DNA from: JAENVT01 sp040005915
GTDB taxonomy: Bacteria; Actinomycetota; Acidimicrobiia; Acidimicrobiales; Ilumatobacteraceae
Assembly: GCA_040005915.1 (NCBI GenBank)
Contig: JBDTYA010000060.1
Location: forward strand, 1-64,000
Reading direction: 5' to 3'
DNA length: 64,000 nt
Numbering within the stretch: the stretch's first letter is position 1; every line of letters starts with the position of its first letter. The notes under the pieces were generated by a model, which was not told where the DNA came from, searched no databases, and saw only the letters and a program-made list of their open reading frames with translations. Made by a program: the position numbers and the translations under genes. Positions 59,055 to 64,000 of this stretch are shown here, piece after piece.

Positions 59055-59882
59055 ATGCAGATCGACACCCTTCGATCGCTGCCCCGCCCGTTGGCTTTCG
59101 TGCTTCCCGGGGGCGGCGCGCTCGCCGCGTATCAAGTCGGTGTGCTCGATGCGTTGACCGCTGCCGGGTTGCGACCCGACCGATTGATCGGGGTCTCCGC
59201 CGGAGCGATGAACGCCGCGCTGTTCGCCTGGGCCAGCGACACCGACGGCGTCCGGCGGATCGAACAGATCTGGGCCGACATGCGACGTCGCGACCTGCTG
59301 CGACTGCATCCCGGCCGCATGGCATTGGCGCTCGCCGGAAGGCGGGCCTCGTTCCTCGACAACCGTCATGGCATCGCCTTCCTTCGCAAGCACCTCGGCA
59401 CCCGCCTCATCGAACACGCGCCGATCCCCTTGACGATCATCACCACCGACCTGGCCACCGGCCGGCCGTTCATCCTCGAGTCGGGCGACGTGGTGTCCGC
59501 CGTCGTCGCCAGCACGGCATTCCCCGGCGTGTTCCCCCCGGTGGAGCTCGCAGGGCACACGCTGATCGACGGCGGTGTCGTCGCCGACGTGCCGTTCGAC
59601 GTCGCCGCCGACCTGGGCATGGCCAGCGTCATCCTCATCGCCGTACCACCGCTGGCGGCGGGACCAGCTCCACGCCACCCGGTTGCGGTCGTGCTGCGAT
59701 CGTCGACGTGGGGCGTCGAGGCACACGGCCGGACCATCGTCGCCCGCCCTCCCAACGGACTGGTCGTCACCGAGATCCCGACCCAGGCGTCGACGATCAC
59801 GACCTTCGCCGTCGGCTCGGCCGCATCGACCATCGACGATGCCCGAACCTTCACCCAGGCCTGGCTACGCGACGAAAGATGA
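59055..59882 (+). CDS. Patatin-like phospholipase
   Basis: 275 residues. Seen: glycine-rich oxyanion strand LPGGGALAAYQVGVLDAL, nucleophile motif GVSAGAMNAALF, and the DG motif DGGVVADVPFDVAADLGM with the catalytic Asp. The fold cleaves ester bonds in phospholipids. The start ATG gives a clean family N-terminus; CACAAT lies five bases before it. No signal peptide, so it acts in the cytoplasm or at the membrane. Confidence 0.88.
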   Translation: MQIDTLRSLPRPLAFVLPGGGALAAYQVGVLDALTAAGLRPDRLIGVSAGAMNAALFAWASDTDGVRRIEQIWADMRRRDLLRLHPGRMALALAGRRASFLDNRHGIAFLRKHLGTRLIEHAPIPLTIITTDLATGRPFILESGDVVSAVVASTAFPGVFPPVELAGHTLIDGGVVADVPFDVAADLGMASVILIAVPPLAAGPAPRHPVAVVLRSSTWGVEAHGRTIVARPPNGLVVTEIPTQASTITTFAVGSAASTIDDARTFTQAWLRDER

Positions 59883-59919
59883 GCTGACCGGCTCATCTCT
59901 CATCGCACCGGGGTGGCTG

Positions 59920-59925
59920 TACTGT
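59920..59925 (+). promoter_or_regulatory. Putative -10 element (TACTGT) of the gene at 59932
   Basis: Six bases before the ATG at 59932. Confidence 0.45.
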
Positions 59926-59931
59926 GGGGTG

Positions 59932-60555
59932 ATGGGCGCAGCGGAGGGCGAGAAGCCTGTTCATCGGGTGGTCCGGGCAGTGACGACCACGAAGTGGGGC
60001 GCAAGGGCCCGGGAGGTCGCTGCCTCGTTGAAGGCTCAGCACGACGCCGGCCGCGACGGGGACGACTCGCCGGCCGAGCCGATCTGGCCAACACCCAGAG
60101 AGCAGCTCGACGCGTTCAAGAGCCTGTTCCGTCCGTCGGTAGGTCAGGCCATGGCCGATGGAACGACGGCACCGCCGACCGCCGGCGGAGTTCTCGACGC
60201 GGCGCTGGATACCGACGCCGAACAGGTTGCCGAGGCGCTGCGCGGTGTCGATTGGACGCAGGTCCGCGCGGCGACCGCCGAGCGCACGAACGACGTCGCC
60301 CGCACGATGCGATCGATGGCCGAGCACGTCGACTGGGCCAAGGTGCAACCCGTCGCCGCGCAGGTCTCGAGCGCGCTCATCGCAGCAGTTGCCGCCGGCC
60401 GCATTCCGGTTGTCGGTCCGCTGGGCTCCGTCGTGGCGCGGGCCATCACGGATCAGAACAACCTCGGCAAGCGGGTGGCCGCGAATCTGCAGCACACGCC
60501 GGCCGCGGCGCCGCCCGACTTCCGCGGGGTCATCGAGGCGACGGCGACCGAGTGA
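59932..60555 (+). CDS. Uncharacterised helical protein of 207 residues
   Basis: No recognised family. Ala-rich, mostly helical, without signal peptide: VVRAVTTTKWGARAREVAASLKAQHDAG ... GVLDAALDTDAEQVAEALRGVDWTQVRAATAERTNDVARTMRSMAEHVDWAKVQPVAAQVSSALIAAVAAGRIPVVGPL. The repeats VDWTQVRAATAE and VDWAKVQPVAAQ look like two related helical units. It lies 49 bp after the patatin gene and converges on the CopC-CopD gene. Confidence 0.6.
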   Translation: MGAAEGEKPVHRVVRAVTTTKWGARAREVAASLKAQHDAGRDGDDSPAEPIWPTPREQLDAFKSLFRPSVGQAMADGTTAPPTAGGVLDAALDTDAEQVAEALRGVDWTQVRAATAERTNDVARTMRSMAEHVDWAKVQPVAAQVSSALIAAVAAGRIPVVGPLGSVVARAITDQNNLGKRVAANLQHTPAAAPPDFRGVIEATATE

Positions 60556-60574
60556 CGACCATCACGTCGTCCGG

Positions 60575-62173
60575 CTAACCGGGGATCGGAATCGACGAGG
60601 TCAACACGACCGATCGACCCTGGGTCGGTTCGACGGTGATCTGCAGGCTCCAGTCGCCGGCTGCGGTCAACGTGATCGTGCCGGTGTAGTGGTTCGGGGC
60701 GATTGTCTCGAGGGTCGCCGGTACTTCGAAACCCGATCCCAACGCAGCCTTCACGGTCGTGGAAAGGACCGGGTCGATGCTGCCGCCAGGTGGGGTGATG
60801 ATGAGATGGACCTCGTTCTGACCCACACGCCCGGGGGTCACAGTGACATCCGCGATCACGCCTGAGTTGGTCAACGTGTTGGTGAACACCTTCGATGCGG
60901 CGACGCTCTGCGGGGGCAGCGCGACGAGCGCTGCGGCCAACCCGATGACTGCGATCCCGATCAGGGCTTCGACCAACACGTTGCGCTTCAACGCCGACGG
61001 GCCGTCGTTGCGCAGCAGCCATTGCGAGACGCCGCCGACGGCGACCAGCACGGTGACCACCGCGACCTTCACCAGCAGCGTGCGGCCCCACGATGTGCTG
61101 GTGACGTCGTCGAGGGTGCCGGCGAGCTTCACGGTCTGGGCGATGCCGGTGGCGACGATCACCGGCACGGCGACCATCGCCGTGACGCTGAACCTGCGGA
61201 CGATGCGTTCGCTGCCGGCATCGGTCAGCCAGACCGTGCTGCCGAACGCGAACATCAGCAGACCGCCGATCCACAGCGAGATCGCTGTCAGGTGGACAGC
61301 ATCGACCGCGACCCACAACGGTGCGGGATCCTGCGCGTACGCATGACCGACGCTGGAGTAGGTGAACACCAAAGCGACTCCCAGCGCCAGTGCTGCGCCG
61401 CGCCAGACGTCGCTGGCGCGACGGGCGAACGTCGACAACAGCACGCCGAGCGCGAGCACCAAGATCGCCCGCACCAGCAGGACCGAGGCGGTGTGCGAGC
61501 CGACGACCTTGCTCCACACGGAGGGGTCGATGGCCGCGGACGGGGCGCCGGCAACCACCTTGGCGCCGTACAGACCGAAGGACCCGAGGGAACCGACCAA
61601 CAGGAACACCCACGCCAGCCACAACAGCATGCGGTTCGAGGCAGAGTCAGCTGATTGCATGGCCAGCAGGCCGCCGCCGATCATCACGACCAAGCCGATC
61701 AGCGCCAACAACCGTGCTCCGGTGTCGAGCCGCCCGACGGTCGAGTTGGCCGCAGCATTTCCGCTGACCTTGTCGATCAACGCGCCGACATCGATTCCAT
61801 CGGACTGTGCGCCGACTTGAAAGCTGAAGACGCCGTCGACGACGTGCCCGTCGGCAGAGGGGACGCGCCACACGACCACGTACACGCCGTTGCCGATCGC
61901 CGGAACGGATACCTGGACGACGGTGTCGTCCGTGATGCTCTGCGGTGCACCCGTCGCGATCAACTTCGCGCCTTGGTCATAGAGCTCGACATCGGCGAGC
62001 TCGAAGTCGATGGACTCGTTGAAGTCGAGCTCGATGTCGGGAGGCCCGGACTCCAGCACGGCGTTCGCCGCGGGCACGCTTGCGACGAGCCCGGCATGAG
62101 CGGATGCCTGCTGGGCCGGAGCAAGCACACCGAGTGCCAACAGGGCGCCGACCACGCCCCGCCTCAACAGCAT
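60575..62173 (-). CDS. CopC-CopD fusion with a C-terminal beta domain
   Basis: 532 residues. Signal peptide, then a CopC-type beta domain: HAGLVASVPAANAVLESGPPDIELDFNESID, whose first His is a copper ligand in active CopC, with VWRVPSADGHVVDGVFSFQVG. Next come about eight membrane helices (CopD) and a C-terminal beta region (GVIADVTVTPGRVGQNEVHLII). The family takes part in copper handling or import. The ATG at 62173 shares one base with the preceding stop (TGATG). Confidence 0.87.
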   Translation of the reverse strand: MLLRRGVVGALLALGVLAPAQQASAHAGLVASVPAANAVLESGPPDIELDFNESIDFELADVELYDQGAKLIATGAPQSITDDTVVQVSVPAIGNGVYVVVWRVPSADGHVVDGVFSFQVGAQSDGIDVGALIDKVSGNAAANSTVGRLDTGARLLALIGLVVMIGGGLLAMQSADSASNRMLLWLAWVFLLVGSLGSFGLYGAKVVAGAPSAAIDPSVWSKVVGSHTASVLLVRAILVLALGVLLSTFARRASDVWRGAALALGVALVFTYSSVGHAYAQDPAPLWVAVDAVHLTAISLWIGGLLMFAFGSTVWLTDAGSERIVRRFSVTAMVAVPVIVATGIAQTVKLAGTLDDVTSTSWGRTLLVKVAVVTVLVAVGGVSQWLLRNDGPSALKRNVLVEALIGIAVIGLAAALVALPPQSVAASKVFTNTLTNSGVIADVTVTPGRVGQNEVHLIITPPGGSIDPVLSTTVKAALGSGFEVPATLETIAPNHYTGTITLTAAGDWSLQITVEPTQGRSVVLTSSIPIPG

Positions 62174-62820
62174 CAGCCGAAGATCTCCGCCGCGGCCAGA
62201 CCCTCGATGTCGGCGCGGCCGAGCAGCCAGGCGAGACGCTGGTGGTCGCTGACAGCCATCGCCTCGCGTGGTAGCTCGGTGAGGCCCATCGGCTTGCGGC
62301 TGGCCCACACCATCGTGAGCCGTTGCAGGTCGACACGCACGTACTCGGCGTCCCAATCCGCCCACGAGGAACCATGCCCGAGATCCGCACGATGCACAGC
62401 GGCCTCGCGCCACCTGACGAACAGCAGCTCGGTCATCGGGACCTCACCGCCGATCGTCATGCCTCGGCCCGACCACGCGCCGGCCGGCATCGCTGCCCAC
62501 TGTGCTTCGAGCTGCGCCGCGGTGCGCTCGACATCGACGAGCAGCTCCGCCGCGGTACGAGTGGCACCTGCCTCGATGTCGGCAGTGCGTCGCTCTCGGC
62601 CACCGGGATACATCTCGGCGACCTCACCGCGGGCCGCGGCCTCGAACATCCGCAGATGACCATCGGCGTTGCGGGCGATGTGCGTCGCGACGTGGCCGAT
62701 GGTCCACTCGGGAAGAAGCGAGGGCCGGCCCACTTGCGCGTCGGTCAACTCGCGCAACGTGGCGACCACTGCCTGGTGCGCCCTCGCTGCCCCGGAGAGA
62801 TCGCGGTCGAGATCGTTCAT
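62173..62820 (-). CDS. Maleylpyruvate isomerase/mycothiol-dependent (MDMPI) family enzyme
   Basis: 215 residues. Seen: metal-binding block LLPEWTIGHVATHIARNADGHLRMFEAAARGE, the MPAGAWSGRGMTI segment and FVRWREAAVHRADLGHG. The fold uses a divalent metal and mycothiol to isomerise or transfer. The first His and the later His/Glu pair of the DinB-like metal site are present. TACGGT lies nine bases before the ATG at 62820. Coupled to the CopC-CopD gene downstream. Confidence 0.85.
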   Translation of the reverse strand: MNDLDRDLSGAARAHQAVVATLRELTDAQVGRPSLLPEWTIGHVATHIARNADGHLRMFEAAARGEVAEMYPGGRERRTADIEAGATRTAAELLVDVERTAAQLEAQWAAMPAGAWSGRGMTIGGEVPMTELLFVRWREAAVHRADLGHGSSWADWDAEYVRVDLQRLTMVWASRKPMGLTELPREAMAVSDHQRLAWLLGRADIEGLAAAEIFG

Positions 62821-62866
62821 CGGTTTCTCACCGTATCCGGCGCGCGAACGTGGCAACCTTGCGAAC

Positions 62867-63889
62867 ATGCAAATTGCAATGGTCGGTCTCGGGCGCATGG
62901 GCGCCAACATGGTCAAGCGGCTCGAACGGGCCGGTCACGATTGCGTTGCCTACGACCTCGACCCTGCCGCAGTCCAGGCCAGTGAGGCCGACGGCGCACG
63001 CGGCGCATCCACGCCGCAGGATGTCGTCGACGCCCTCACGCCGCCCCGGCACATCTGGCTGATGGTCCCGGCGGCCTACGTCGGCAGCACGATCGACACG
63101 TTCGCGCCACTGCTGTCACCCGGCGACACGCTGATCGACGGCGGCAACTCGTGGTACCGCGACGATCTCGATCGGGCCGCGCCGCTGCAGGCCAAGGGCA
63201 TCAACTACATCGATGTCGGCACCAGCGGCGGGGTCTTCGGGCTCGATCGCGGCTACTCGCTGATGGTCGGCGGGCCGAAGGAAGCGGTCGCCGAGATGGC
63301 GCCTGTCTTCACCGACCTGGCGCCGGGGCCCGGCGAGATCGTGCGCACGCCGGTCTACAAGGGCGATCCCGCGCCGGCCGAGCTGGGCTGGCTGCACTGC
63401 GGGCCCAACGGTGCCGGCCACTTCGTCAAGATGGTTCACAACGGCATCGAGTACGGCATGATGGCCGCCCTCGCCGAGGGCCTCAACATCCTCAGCGAGG
63501 CCAACGTCGGCGCTGCCGACCGACCGAAGGATGCCGAGACCGCACCGCTGACGCACCCTCAGTACTACCAGTACGACTTCGATCTGGCGGCGATCGCCGA
63601 GCTGTGGCGACGTGGCAGCGTGATCTCCAGCTGGCTCGTCGACCTGGCGGCCACGGCGCTCGGCGAGGATCCGGAGTTGAAGGGGTTCGAGGGCTACGTC
63701 AGCGACAGCGGCGAGGGACGCTGGACCGTGCACGCGGCGATCGACGAAGGAGTGCCCGCGCCGGTGCTCAGCGCCGCGCTCTACGACCGCTTCAGCTCGC
63801 GCGGCAGGGCGACGACGGCCAACAAGATCCTGTCCGCACTGCGCGCCCAGTTCGGTGGGCACGTGGAAGGAACGGGGCACTCGGAATGA
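62867..63889 (+). CDS. gnd: 6-phosphogluconate dehydrogenase, decarboxylating
   Basis: 340 residues, the short (GndA/GntZ-like) form. Seen: VGLGRMGANMVKRLERAGH (NAD(P) loop), IDGGNSWYRDDL, SGGVFGLDRGYSLMVGG, GPNGAGHFVKMVHNGIEYGMM (catalytic Lys) and a C-terminal FSSRGRATTANKILSALRAQFGGH. It oxidises 6-phosphogluconate to ribulose 5-phosphate and CO2. CAACCT lies seven bases before the ATG. Its stop overlaps the zwf start (ATGA), so both oxidative pentose-phosphate enzymes are coupled. Confidence 0.94.
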   Translation: MQIAMVGLGRMGANMVKRLERAGHDCVAYDLDPAAVQASEADGARGASTPQDVVDALTPPRHIWLMVPAAYVGSTIDTFAPLLSPGDTLIDGGNSWYRDDLDRAAPLQAKGINYIDVGTSGGVFGLDRGYSLMVGGPKEAVAEMAPVFTDLAPGPGEIVRTPVYKGDPAPAELGWLHCGPNGAGHFVKMVHNGIEYGMMAALAEGLNILSEANVGAADRPKDAETAPLTHPQYYQYDFDLAAIAELWRRGSVISSWLVDLAATALGEDPELKGFEGYVSDSGEGRWTVHAAIDEGVPAPVLSAALYDRFSSRGRATTANKILSALRAQFGGHVEGTGHSE

Positions 63890-64000
63890 TCGTCGGCACA
63901 CAGCCACCCGCCGACGCGCTGGTGCTGTTCGGAGCAACGGGCGACCTTGCCAAGCGCAAGCTGTTCCCGGCGCTGTACTTCATGGAACGCCACGGCAGCC
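63886..64000 (+). CDS. zwf: Glucose-6-phosphate 1-dehydrogenase, N-terminal part (cut by window)
   Basis: Thirty-eight codons are visible: MIVGTQPPADALVLFGATGDLAKRKLFPALYFMERHGS. The GATGDLAKRKLFPALY stretch is the NADP-binding loop of glucose-6-phosphate dehydrogenase. The frame runs off the window end. ATGA overlap with gnd. Confidence 0.93.
   Translation, partial: MIVGTQPPADALVLFGATGDLAKRKLFPALYFMERHGS

Overview
The window is about two-thirds G+C and almost wholly coding. It carries roughly 65 protein genes, one tRNA, one TPP riboswitch and no visible insertion sequence, phage, plasmid or CRISPR material. It looks like chromosomal DNA of a high-GC actinobacterium. Supporting signs are a mycothiol-type (MDMPI) enzyme, LLM/F420-type oxidoreductases, an actinobacterial HisN, a galU/glp/glpR-type cluster, many GTG starts and many genes whose start codon lies 6-8 nt after a TANNNT -10 element, the layout of leaderless actinobacterial genes. 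Acidimicrobiia (Ilumatobacter-like) is my best guess, but that is inference.

Layout. 1-3.9 kb: nucleoside and sugar salvage (add end, upp, a PmmB-type mutase, a PfkB kinase). 3.9-12.3 kb: aminopeptidase N, an acyl-CoA ligase, a polytopic membrane protein with a degenerate secreted cyclophilin, an L,D-transpeptidase-like protein, then a small operon (43-aa peptide, ribbon-helix-helix protein, DUF4097 protein) headed by four copies of a 9-bp operator half-site. 12.4-22.7 kb: catabolic island with a PaaX regulator, alpha/beta hydrolase, two LLM oxidoreductases, FAH hydrolase, CoA ligase, zinc-type dehydrogenase, SnoaL-like protein, Lrp/AsnC regulator, HPPD-like dioxygenase and acyl-CoA dehydrogenase. 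23.0-31.7 kb: lipoprotein, tRNA-Ala(CGC), a GlpR/SepX-like membrane protein, moaC, a secreted protein, moaA, moeA/glp, a glycolipid-binding-domain protein, galU, a FmdB-like protein behind a CIRCE-like palindrome, a SAF protein and uppP. 31.7-36.5 kb: PHP and RmlD-like proteins, the TldD/TldE pair and a lipoprotein. 36.5-42.7 kb: four co-directional genes (ATPase-cyclase signalling protein, unknown protein, NTF2-like protein, TPP enzyme). 42.8-51.7 kb: dxs, enoyl-CoA hydratase, hisN, a Cys/Met-type PLP enzyme, hydrolase, NfuA-like protein, SDR, cation efflux and DMT transporters. 51.7-55.7 kb: TPP-riboswitch operon of thiamine pyrophosphokinase plus a ThiB/ThiP/ThiQ transporter. 55.7-64 kb: universal stress protein, Gfo/Idh oxidoreductase, GNAT, a WXG100-like small protein with an unknown partner, patatin, a CopC-CopD fusion, an MDMPI enzyme, gnd and the start of zwf.

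How parts work together. Many neighbouring genes are stop-start coupled (ATGA, GTGA or TGATG), which defines the operons pfkB-mutase, LLM-hydrolase, dehydrogenase-CoA ligase, tldD-tldE, thiN-thiB-thiP-thiQ, Gfo-GNAT, WXG-partner, MDMPI-copCD and gnd-zwf. The most striking regulatory structure is at 28252-28277: one 12-bp palindrome supplies a TACCGT -10 element on each strand, and two GTG start codons lie exactly 12.5 bp either side of its axis. No single obvious new defence or secretion system is present. The most system-like unexplained groups are the cyclase-ATPase cluster (36465-42675), the operator-array operon (10938-12363) and the WXG-like pair (57788-58995).
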